From JACCZP01 sp050997195 (lineage in GTDB: Bacteria > Actinomycetota > Thermoleophilia > Solirubrobacterales > Thermoleophilaceae): a stretch of DNA of 8,244 nucleotides. Position 1 is the stretch's first letter. Each line of letters starts with the position of its first letter. The DNA lies in the NCBI GenBank assembly GCA_050997195.1, contig JBPCRE010000162.1, forward strand, positions 1 through 8,244. Reading direction: 5' to 3'. The position numbers and the translations under genes are program-made. Positions 1 to 5,698 of the stretch are shown one piece after another. The notes beneath the pieces were generated by a model that was given only the letters and a program-made list of their open reading frames with translations, did no database searches and was not told the origin of the DNA.

Positions 1-31
1 CACCCCGGAGAACTCACCCTGCCCTTGACAG

Positions 32-51
32 AGGCTCATCCATATGAGCCT
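32..51. repeat. Short inverted repeat beside the long hairpin
   Basis: AGGCTCAT (32-39) and ATGAGCCT (44-51) form a perfect 8-bp stem with the 4-nt loop CCAT. The right arm overlaps the left end of the 45-208 hairpin, so the two folds exclude each other. No T-run follows on either strand, so it is not a classical intrinsic terminator, although high-GC actinobacteria often terminate without one. It could help end transcription of the minus-strand operon or of a convergent gene to the left. Eight base pairs alone is weak evidence of function. Confidence 0.4.
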
Positions 52-208
52 GGATCCACCGGGACCGGTGGATGCGTCGGCGTCGGAGGCCGAGCCAGGC
101 GGTGACGGGCGAGCATCCAGGTGGTGAACCACCTGGATCGAGGCCGGTGCCGCATGGCGACGGCATTCCGGCGGCGACGCACCGCTGGGATCGGTGGATC
201 CAGGCTTA
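45..208 (+). repeat. Long imperfect hairpin / foldback element, possible structured RNA
   Basis: This 164-nt stretch pairs with itself almost end to end. Seen in the sequence: the outer arms 47-61 and 192-206 are a perfect 15-bp inverted repeat (AGCCTGGATCCACCG and its reverse complement). The inner arms 115-125 and 128-138 are a perfect 11-bp inverted repeat around GA at 126-127. Both share the centre 126.5. Between them, 65-71 pairs with 182-188, 73-79 with 175-181, 81-88 with 166-173, 89-92 with 161-164, 94-97 with 155-158, 99-104 with 148-153 and 106-108 with 144-146. By hand I count about 62 Watson-Crick and 8 G-U pairs, with single-base bulges at 72, 114, 159 and 165. A local 9-bp hairpin at 54-73 would compete with the outer stem. 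The right boundary is the acpS stop codon. It could be a structured RNA, a MITE-like element or a large terminator structure; no U-tract is visible. Confidence 0.75.
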
Positions 209-625
209 ATCCTTCGTCGACGACCGGCTCGAGTCGTCGGGACCCCGGTCGACGAGTGCGGCAACGGCTCCGGCCATCGCCTCGACGTGGGTGAGCGAGA
301 TCGCCACCTCGACGCCGAGCTCGCGGCGGCGCTCCTCGGCGCCGCCGTGGAGGGCGAGTCGCGCGTCGGCTCCTCCGCCGAGCACCTCGATCTCGCGCCA
401 CTCGAAGGCGCTCAGTCGAAGTGCCTTGGCCACGGCCTCCTTGGCGCTGAAGCGAGCCGCGAGGTGGAGGATCGGGCGCGCTCCACGGTCGGCGTAGGCG
501 CGCTCCCCCGCGGTGAAGAGCCGGTCGATCAGCGCCGGATGGCGCGCGAGGGCGGCCTCGAGCCGCCCGGGCTCGACCAGGTCGATGCCCACGCCGCCCA
601 GGCCGCGCCCCTCCTCTCCGCTCAT
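206..625 (-). CDS. acpS: Holo-[acyl-carrier-protein] synthase (AcpS)
   Basis: AcpS transfers 4'-phosphopantetheine from CoA to the conserved serine of ACP, turning apo-ACP into holo-ACP; it acts in the cytoplasm, usually as a trimer. The 139-residue product shows the family signatures: GVGIDLVE near the N terminus with the metal-binding Asp15, FTAGERAYA (37-45), and RFSAKEAVAKAL (58-69) with Glu63 as the second metal ligand and Lys62 beside it. ISLTHVEAMAGAVAAL follows near the C terminus. The length is near the usual 120-140. The ATG at 625 overlaps the reductase stop as ATGA (622-625), with no good Shine-Dalgarno, so coupled re-initiation is likely. It is the last gene of the operon, placing the ACP activator on the same transcript as ACP. 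The polar C-terminal tail (DRGPDDSSRSSTKD) ends at a TAA that is also the edge of the long hairpin. Confidence 0.93.
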   Translation of the reverse strand: MSGEEGRGLGGVGIDLVEPGRLEAALARHPALIDRLFTAGERAYADRGARPILHLAARFSAKEAVAKALRLSAFEWREIEVLGGGADARLALHGGAEERRRELGVEVAISLTHVEAMAGAVAALVDRGPDDSSRSSTKD

Positions 626-1524
626 TCGCCGGGCCCGGTGGCATCCGGGGCCGCCCCCGCGAAGGCGGGATCGTTGTCGCCGCCCAGCGGCGCCGCCTCG
701 ACCGTGGCCGGTCGCGAAGCCGCTCCCTCGTCGGTCGCCACCGGATCGAGGGCCGTGCCCATCGCGTGGAAGCCGCCGTCCACGTGCAGGATCTCGCCGG
801 TGATCGCGCGCGAGAGGTCGGAGAGCAGGAAGCAGATCGCCGCGCCCACCGGCGAGGCGTCGCGCGTGTCCCAACCGAGCGGAGCCTGGCCCCGCCACAC
901 CCCGGCCAGGCGCTCGAAGCCCGGGATGCCCCCCGCGGCGACGGTTTCGAGCGGCCCGGCGGAGACGAGGTTGACCCGTACCCCGCGCGGTCCGAGATCG
1001 CGGGCCAGGTACCGGCCAACGGCCTCCAGCGCCGCCTTCGACACACCCATCCAGTCGTAGGCCGGCCAGGCCACCGAGGCGTCGAAGTCGAGCGCCACGA
1101 GGCTCCCACCGGGTGCGTCGTTCGCCTCGAAGAGCGGCAGGAGCGCCCGGGCGAGGGACTTCAGCGAGAAGGCGCTCGTCTCGAACGCCTGGCTTGCGCT
1201 CGCAGGCGGCGTGGCCATAAACCCACCGCCGATGGCGTCCTCCGGCGCGAAGGCGATCGCGTGCAGCGCTCCGTCGATCCCGCCCCAGCGCTCCCTGAGA
1301 TCACCGGTAAGCCGCTCGAGGTCCTCGTCGCTGCGGACGTCGAGCTCGAGCACCTCGGGGGTGGCGGGCAGCCGCCGCGCGGCCCGCTCCGTCAGCCGCC
1401 GCATGCGGCCGAAGCTCGTGAGGATGACCTCGGCGCCCGCCTGCTGGGCCTGCTCGGCTGCCGCGTAGGCGATCGAGTCGCGCGTGGCCACGCCCGTGAT
1501 GAGTATGCGCTTCCCGGCCAGCAT
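622..1524 (-). CDS. fabI: Enoyl-[acyl-carrier-protein] reductase, InhA/FabI family
   Basis: Reduces the trans-2-enoyl-ACP double bond with NAD(P)H, the last step of each elongation round. The 300-residue protein is an SDR of the FabI/InhA type: cofactor loop TGVATRDSIA (10-19), LELDVRS (59-65), active-site Tyr156 and Lys163 in YDWMGVSK (Y-x6-K), and GEILHVDGGFH (243-253). DFDASVAWPAYDWM resembles InhA (DFDPSRAMPAYNWM), with Phe147 nine residues before the Tyr as in InhA; LTSFGRMRRL also recalls InhA LTGFDRLRLI. The loop from Pro191 to Trp218 has the shorter FabI length, and PLET replaces the usual PIRT. A 45-residue tail after residue 255, rich in Ala, Pro, Gly and Asp, exceeds the usual 255-270 length. 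The ATG at 1524 overlaps the dehydratase stop by one base (TGATG). The family is firm; NADH versus NADPH use is not shown. Confidence 0.93.
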   Translation of the reverse strand: MLAGKRILITGVATRDSIAYAAAEQAQQAGAEVILTSFGRMRRLTERAARRLPATPEVLELDVRSDEDLERLTGDLRERWGGIDGALHAIAFAPEDAIGGGFMATPPASASQAFETSAFSLKSLARALLPLFEANDAPGGSLVALDFDASVAWPAYDWMGVSKAALEAVGRYLARDLGPRGVRVNLVSAGPLETVAAGGIPGFERLAGVWRGQAPLGWDTRDASPVGAAICFLLSDLSRAITGEILHVDGGFHAMGTALDPVATDEGAASRPATVEAAPLGGDNDPAFAGAAPDATGPGE

Positions 1525-2060
1525 CAGAGGGGCAGGATGACCGCCTCGCCGGCGCCAGGTGCCTCGCCGGTCTCGGGAGTGGCTGGGCTCCCGACTGCCG
1601 GCCGAAGCTCGCCGCGGCGCCACAGGACCTCCACGTCGGCGCGGACGACGGTCTCGGAGGCCTGGTTGACGATCCTCCAGCGCCAGCGGGCGAGGCCCGC
1701 CACCTCGCTCACCTCGCGTAGGGACTCGAGGCTGCCCTCCACGTGGATCGTGTCCCCCAGGCGCACGGGCCGCTTGAGCACGGCGTCGGATATGCGGCGA
1801 AGGGCGAGCACGCGGTCGGGGTCGAGTGGGACGAGCCCTACGGCGGCGGAGAGGACGAGCATTCCGTGGGCGATCCTCTCGCCGAAGCCGCTCGTCCGCG
1901 CCCACTCGGCGTCCATGTGTTGAGGGTGGAAGTCGCCGGTCAGCCCGGCAAAGGCGACGACGTCGGATTCGGTCAGGGTCCGCCCCGGGGTCACGAAGCG
2001 TGCGCCGAGCTCGAGATCGTCGAAGTCTTGCGCGAGGAGGGGCGTCTGGGGATCGGTCAT
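1524..2060 (-). CDS. MaoC-type (hot-dog fold) 3-hydroxyacyl-ACP dehydratase
   Basis: Probably removes water from (3R)-hydroxyacyl-ACP to give trans-2-enoyl-ACP, the third step of the cycle. The 178-residue product carries the hydratase motif FAGLTGDFHPQHMDAEWA (37-54). By family knowledge Asp43 and His48 are the catalytic pair; the Asn usual in D-x-N-P is His45, a variant also met in MaoC-like proteins. IAHGMLVLS follows at 64-72, as in HadB and PhaJ. The last 30 or so residues form a Pro/Gly/Ala/Glu-rich tail beyond the single hot-dog domain. The ATG at 2060 overlaps the SGNH stop as ATGA, with AGGTGG just upstream. No FabZ or FabA is present in the window, so this gene fills that step by position; the dehydratase assignment rests on context, since MaoC proteins also hydrate enoyl-CoAs. 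No HadA/HadC-like partner lies beside it, suggesting a homodimer. Confidence 0.85.
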   Translation of the reverse strand: MTDPQTPLLAQDFDDLELGARFVTPGRTLTESDVVAFAGLTGDFHPQHMDAEWARTSGFGERIAHGMLVLSAAVGLVPLDPDRVLALRRISDAVLKRPVRLGDTIHVEGSLESLREVSEVAGLARWRWRIVNQASETVVRADVEVLWRRGELRPAVGSPATPETGEAPGAGEAVILPL

Positions 2061-2755
2061 GGTCCACCTTGGGCTTCCGGGGTCTCGGGTCGTGCCTCGA
2101 TGCGCAGCTCGGACACCGCGTGGAGGAAGGCGGCCGCCGCGCGGCGGTTGGCGTCGCGAGAGGGATGCACGCCGTCGGCGGCGAAGCTCTCGCGCTCGAC
2201 GGCGCGCGGATGGTGCTCGAACTCGAGGCAGTGCGCGCCGTGGCGCGCGGCCTCCTCGCGCGTCACGTCGTTCAGGGCGCCGATGCCCTCGCTCACACGC
2301 CGTCGCGAGCGGGGGCGAAAGCCGAGCCACGGCGAGAAGTCGGCGCAGGTAGCGGTGAGCACGTGGGCCGCGGGCCTCTCGGACCCAAGCCGCGAGAAGA
2401 TCTCCGACAGGTTGCGCCGGTAGCCGTCGATGTCGGGTCGCACGGAGAGCAGCACGTCGTTCGCGCCACAGAACAGGGTCACGAGGTCGGGCGCGAGCGC
2501 GACGGCAGGCTCGAGCTGCTCGGCGACCACCTCCCGGCTCGTGACCCCCGCCACCCCGAGGTTGTGGTAGTCGAGATGGGGATGTTCCCTCCCAAGCGCG
2601 GCGGCGAGCTCGTCCGGCCAGCGGCCCGTCCCCTCGGGATCGTCCGGAACGCCGGCGGTGGAGGAGTCGCCCATGGCCACGTAGCGCCGCAGTCGCGGCT
2701 CGGGCGCGCGGGTATCGGGGGCGACTCCGGAGTCAGAGGTCAATGTTGCCGGCAC
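2057..2755 (-). CDS. SGNH/GDSL-family hydrolase, cytoplasmic
   Basis: A 232-residue esterase-fold protein of unknown substrate. All four SGNH blocks are visible: Ser31 in AMGDSSTAG, Gly70 in NLGVAG, Asn99 in CGANDV, and Asp194/His197 in ADGVHPS, so the catalytic set looks intact. There is no signal peptide or membrane segment, which places it in the cytoplasm. The GTG start at 2755 is supported by GGGAGGAG seven bases upstream (2763-2770) and gives a 23-nt overlap with the end of the carboxyltransferase gene. A later ATG at Met28 would remove the beta-strand before the nucleophile and is unlikely. SGNH enzymes include acyl-thioesterases (TesA), lysophospholipases and carbohydrate esterases. 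Its place in a FASII operon makes an acyl-ACP or acyl-CoA thioesterase attractive, but that is inference only. Confidence 0.85.
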   Translation of the reverse strand: MPATLTSDSGVAPDTRAPEPRLRRYVAMGDSSTAGVPDDPEGTGRWPDELAAALGREHPHLDYHNLGVAGVTSREVVAEQLEPAVALAPDLVTLFCGANDVLLSVRPDIDGYRRNLSEIFSRLGSERPAAHVLTATCADFSPWLGFRPRSRRRVSEGIGALNDVTREEAARHGAHCLEFEHHPRAVERESFAADGVHPSRDANRRAAAAFLHAVSELRIEARPETPEAQGGP

Positions 2756-4208
2756 CCGGCGACTCCTCCCTCACGCGGCCGTCCAGGCTCGCGAGGGCCC
2801 AGAGAAGGCGCCCCCGGGTCTCGCGCGGCTCTATCACCTCGTCCACGAAGCCTTGGGCGGCGGCCACCTCGGCGCGCAGGTGGGTGTCGGTGTAGGCCTC
2901 CGCGAGCTCGTCGCGACGCGCGCCATGGTCGCCGTCATCGGTGGCCTCGAGCTCGCGCCGGTTCACGAGCCCGACGGCCTGCTGGGCCGCCATCACCCCG
3001 ATCTCGGCGCTCGGCCAGGCGAAGACGAGGTCGGCGCCGAGGTCCTTCGAGTTCATGGTGATGTAGGCGCCGCCGTAGGCTTTCCGAAGCACCACGGTCA
3101 CCCGCGGCACCGTGGCCTCGGCGAACGCGCGCAGGAGCTTCGCCCCATGGCGGATCACGCCGGCCGCCTCCTGGCTGCTTCCCGGAATGAACCCCGGGGT
3201 GTCCACGAGCACCACGAGCGGCAGGCGGTAGGTGTTGCAGGTGTGCACGAAGCGCGAGGCCTTCTGGCCGGCGTCGGCGTCGAGGCAGCCGCCGAGGTGA
3301 CGGGGCTGGTTGGCCACCACGCCCACCGGGCGCCCGTCGATCCGGGCGAAGGCGGTGACCACGTTCCGGGCCCACTTTGGAGCCATCTCGAGCAGCGCGC
3401 CGTCGTCGGCCACCGCGCGCACCACATCGCGGATGTCGTAGACGCGGCGCGCCTCCGACGGCACCACGGCACTGGGATCGGCGCCTCCGGGAGAGGCCAT
3501 CGGAGAGGCCCGCGGCGGGCGCTGGGCGGCGTTCTGGGGCAGGTAGGACAGCAGCTCGCGGCAAAGGGCGACGGCGTCGGGGTCGCTTCGCGCCACGAAC
3601 TGGCACACGCCGCTTCGCTCGTGCACTCGCGTGCCGCCGAGCTCGGTGGCGGTGACCTCCTCACCGACCGCCGCGCGCACCACGGCTGGACCGGTGAGGA
3701 ACATGCTGGTGTCCTCGGTCATGACCAGGAAGTCGGTGAGCGCGGGCGAGTAGGAGCCGCCTCCCGCCGCCGTGCCCGAGACCACCGAGATCTGCGGGAC
3801 CTGCCCCGACAGGGCAACGTTGGCGTTGAAGATCCGCCCGTAGCCCCCGAGTGCGGCCATGCCCTCCTGGACGCGTGCGCCACCGGAGTCCACGAAGCCG
3901 ACCACCGGCGCGCGCGCCTTGCCGGCCAGCTCCATGACGCGAACGATGGTGTCGGCGTGGGCCTCCCCGAGCGATCCTCCGGACACGCGGGAGTCCTGTG
4001 CGTAGCAGAACACCGGGCGACCACCGACCTCCCCGGCGGCGCCCACGACGCCGTCTCCGGGGCGGCCCTTGTCGCCCATGCGGGTCGAGGCCACGCCGGA
4101 GCGGAGCACTCGCAGCGAGCCGTCGTCGCAGAGGAGCTCGAGGCGGGCCAGCGCCGACAGGCGCTGGACGTCGGCGGCGGCCGGCTCACCGACGATCGCG
4201 GGGCTCAT
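2733..4208 (-). CDS. Acyl-CoA carboxylase carboxyltransferase (beta) subunit, PccB/AccD6 type
   Basis: Transfers the carboxyl group from carboxybiotin to an acyl-CoA, making malonyl-CoA from acetyl-CoA or methylmalonyl-CoA from propionyl-CoA. The 491-residue protein fuses two crotonase-fold halves. The N half has DSGGARVQEG (107-116), SGTAAGGGSYSPALTDF (144-160) and LTGPAVV (171-177). The C half has ANQPRHLGG (299-307), DTPGFIPG (336-343), QEAAGVIRHGAKLL (346-359) and LRKAYGGAY (374-382), with a Pro-rich linker near 224-253. The glycine-rich loops are the expected oxyanion sites. It is slightly short for PccB (about 510-540), with a trimmed N terminus. The ATG at 4208 overlaps the fabF stop as ATGA. 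No biotin carboxylase or BCCP gene is in the window, so these subunits must be encoded elsewhere. Position after fabF mimics mycobacterial accD6, so malonyl-CoA supply is likely; substrate choice cannot be read with confidence. Confidence 0.92.
   Translation of the reverse strand: MSPAIVGEPAAADVQRLSALARLELLCDDGSLRVLRSGVASTRMGDKGRPGDGVVGAAGEVGGRPVFCYAQDSRVSGGSLGEAHADTIVRVMELAGKARAPVVGFVDSGGARVQEGMAALGGYGRIFNANVALSGQVPQISVVSGTAAGGGSYSPALTDFLVMTEDTSMFLTGPAVVRAAVGEEVTATELGGTRVHERSGVCQFVARSDPDAVALCRELLSYLPQNAAQRPPRASPMASPGGADPSAVVPSEARRVYDIRDVVRAVADDGALLEMAPKWARNVVTAFARIDGRPVGVVANQPRHLGGCLDADAGQKASRFVHTCNTYRLPLVVLVDTPGFIPGSSQEAAGVIRHGAKLLRAFAEATVPRVTVVLRKAYGGAYITMNSKDLGADLVFAWPSAEIGVMAAQQAVGLVNRRELEATDDGDHGARRDELAEAYTDTHLRAEVAAAQGFVDEVIEPRETRGRLLWALASLDGRVREESPGAGNIDL
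2763..2770 (-). promoter_or_regulatory. Shine-Dalgarno for the SGNH hydrolase GTG start
   Basis: On the minus strand this reads GGGAGGAG, seven bases before the GTG at 2755. It lies inside the last codons of the carboxyltransferase gene and is the main reason for preferring the GTG over the ATG at Met28. Having its own strong site, the gene does not depend wholly on coupling. Confidence 0.7.
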
Positions 4209-5407
4209 CGCCCGACCAGGCAGAGAACGGCGTTGTGCCCACCGAAGCCGAAGGAGCTCGACAGCGCCACGGGTGGGCGGCCGTTTCCGATCGAGCGAGG
4301 CCCGTCGGGCACGTAGTCGAGGTCGAGGCCCTCGTCGGGCTCCTCGTAGCCGAGGGTCGGCGGGGCGGTGCGGGCCTGGAGGGCGAGCACCGTGGCTACG
4401 GCCTCGACCGCTCCGGCGCCGCCCAGCAGGTGCCCGATGGCCGACTTGGTGGAGGAGACCGGGATCTCGTGGGCGGCCGGCCCGAGCGCGGCCTTCAGCG
4501 CCTCGGTCTCTGCCCGGTCGTTCAGCGGGGTGGACGTGCCGTGCGCGTTCACGTAGTCGATGTCGGAGGGACCCATTGCCGCGTCCTCGAGCGCTCGCTC
4601 GATGGCCCTCGCCGCACCACGCCCGTCCGGCTCCGGGGCGGTGATGTGGTGGGCGTCGGCGCTCGCGCCGTACCCGGCGAGCTCCGCGAGCACGGTGGCG
4701 CCCCGGGCCTCCGCCGCCTCGAGCTCCTCGAGCACGAGAATGCCCGCGCCCTCGCCCATGACGAACCCGTCGCGGCGGGCGTCGAAGGGCCGCGAGACGC
4801 CCGACACCGACACCGCGCCCATGGCCGCGAAGGCCGAGCGCGCCAGCGGGGTGAGCGCCGCCTCGGCGCCGCCGGCCACCACCGCGTCGGCGTCGCCGGC
4901 GCGGATCATGCGGAGCGCCGCGCCGAGGGCGTCGCTGCCGGCCGCGCAGGCCGAGGCCGTGGTCTGGGCCGGCCCGCGCAGGCCGTGGCGCATGGCCAGG
5001 GCGGCGGTTGCGGCGTTGGCCATCAGGAGCGGGACCGAGAGCGGGGAGACCCGCTCGGGCCCGCGGTCGCGGAGCACGTCGTGCTGGGCCTCGATGGTCT
5101 CGAGGCCCCCGACGCCGGTGCCCACGACGCAGCCCACCCGATCCGGGTCGTAGGGCGGTTGGCCATCGCTCGTCCAGCCGGCCTCGGCCAGCGCCTCCTC
5201 GGACGCGGCGATGGCAAGCTGGGCGAAGCGATCCGAGCGGCGCGCCTCCTTGGTAGAGAGAAACGACGTCGGGTCGAAGTCCCGGCATCGGCCGAGGCCC
5301 TCCTCTATGCCCGACTCGCCGTCGCGCCAGCGTTCGTAGAGCACGCGGGCGCCCACGCCAAGCGGCGAGACCGCGCCGAGGCCGGTGATGACCACGCGGC
5401 GGCTCAT
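4205..5407 (-). CDS. fabF: Beta-ketoacyl-ACP synthase II (KASII)
   Basis: Condenses malonyl-ACP with the growing acyl-ACP, the elongating step of FASII. The 400-residue thiolase-fold protein has the full KAS set: nucleophile Cys154 in TTASACAAGSDA, His289 in VNAHGTSTPLND, Lys321 and His326 in SSTKSAIGHLLGGAG, and the C-terminal SSSFGFGGHNAVL. The Cys-His-His triad shows an active synthase; a chain-length factor would lack the Cys. Length is normal (about 410). The ATG at 5407 overlaps the acpP stop as ATGA (5404-5407) with little Shine-Dalgarno, so its translation is probably coupled to acpP. It is the only FabF/KasA-type gene here, whereas mycobacteria carry kasA and kasB in the matching position. 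FabB is an alternative name by fold, but FabF is the usual actinobacterial form. Confidence 0.95.
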   Translation of the reverse strand: MSRRVVITGLGAVSPLGVGARVLYERWRDGESGIEEGLGRCRDFDPTSFLSTKEARRSDRFAQLAIAASEEALAEAGWTSDGQPPYDPDRVGCVVGTGVGGLETIEAQHDVLRDRGPERVSPLSVPLLMANAATAALAMRHGLRGPAQTTASACAAGSDALGAALRMIRAGDADAVVAGGAEAALTPLARSAFAAMGAVSVSGVSRPFDARRDGFVMGEGAGILVLEELEAAEARGATVLAELAGYGASADAHHITAPEPDGRGAARAIERALEDAAMGPSDIDYVNAHGTSTPLNDRAETEALKAALGPAAHEIPVSSTKSAIGHLLGGAGAVEAVATVLALQARTAPPTLGYEEPDEGLDLDYVPDGPRSIGNGRPPVALSSSFGFGGHNAVLCLVGR

Positions 5408-5655
5408 GAGCCGTGGGCCACCACGTACTCGATGGCCTCGCCGACGGTGGTCAACTTGGCAGCGTCCTCGTTGGGGATGACGACGCCGAACTCCTCCTCG
5501 ACGACCTGGGTCAGCTCGACCAGATCGAGCGAGTCCACGTCGAGCGACTCGAAGGTGGCGTCGGGGGTGACCTGCGCGGGCTCGGGGCCGAGCTCGGCGA
5601 TCGCCTCGATGACCTTCGGCTCGACGTTCTCGCGGGTCACTGTGGTGGTGGCCAT
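5404..5655 (-). CDS. acpP: Acyl carrier protein
   Basis: An 83-residue acidic carrier protein that holds the growing acyl chain as a thioester on 4'-phosphopantetheine. The attachment site is Ser42 in LDVDSLDLVEL, at the start of helix II. The following VVEEEFGVVIPNEDAAKL is typical recognition-helix sequence, and the length matches the family (75-90). The ATG at 5655 is fixed by a strong AGAGGAGGAA seven bases upstream. This is the only gene of the operon preceded by a real gap (43 nt after fabG), fitting the need for far more ACP than enzyme. Its activator AcpS ends the same operon. The N terminus is a few residues longer than in E. coli and rich in Thr. It is an ordinary FAS carrier; nothing suggests a specialised polyketide role. 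Confidence 0.96.
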   Translation of the reverse strand: MATTTVTRENVEPKVIEAIAELGPEPAQVTPDATFESLDVDSLDLVELTQVVEEEFGVVIPNEDAAKLTTVGEAIEYVVAHGS

Positions 5656-5660
5656 GGTGG

Positions 5661-5670
5661 TTCCTCCTCT
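5661..5670 (-). promoter_or_regulatory. Strong Shine-Dalgarno of acpP
   Basis: The minus strand reads AGAGGAGGAA with the AGGAGG core at 5663-5668, seven bases from the ATG at 5655. It is the best ribosome-binding site in the window and lies in the only non-overlapping junction of the operon (5656-5698). I found no convincing -10/-35 pair in the 43-nt gap, so an extra promoter is not claimed. Confidence 0.8.
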
Positions 5671-5698
5671 TGGGTGGGTTCGGTCGTGCTTCGCGGGG

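Noticed and set aside
2..28. Possible end of a convergent plus-strand gene (TPENSPCP then TGA)
   Set aside because: Eight codons at the window edge cannot be judged; I do not recognise the peptide.
25..30. TTGACA, a perfect -35 hexamer on the plus strand just left of the hairpin
   Set aside because: No acceptable -10 box at 16-18 bases (GCCTGG and neighbours); TATGAG at 43-48 is only 12 bases away. It remains worth checking if plus-strand transcripts of the hairpin are found.
1..39. Possible start of another minus-strand gene (ATG at 39, reading MSLCQGQGEFSGV to the edge)
   Set aside because: Thirteen codons, no convincing ribosome site, and the ATG lies within a short inverted repeat.
45..208. 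Retron msd-like RNA or mobile-element guide RNA as an explanation of the long hairpin
   Set aside because: No reverse transcriptase, TnpB or IS110-type gene is visible beside it, and downstream on the plus strand lies the antisense of acpS. Only the flank left of the window could revive this.
622..760. Frameshift as the cause of the long enoyl-reductase C-terminal tail
   Set aside because: The frame runs cleanly to a stop that overlaps the acpS start as ATGA, as at other junctions of the operon, so the extension looks genuine.
36..1109. A long minus-strand open frame overlapping acpS and the enoyl reductase in another frame
   Set aside because: Arg/Pro/Ala-rich composition without motifs; the alternative frames carry clear AcpS and enoyl-reductase signatures.
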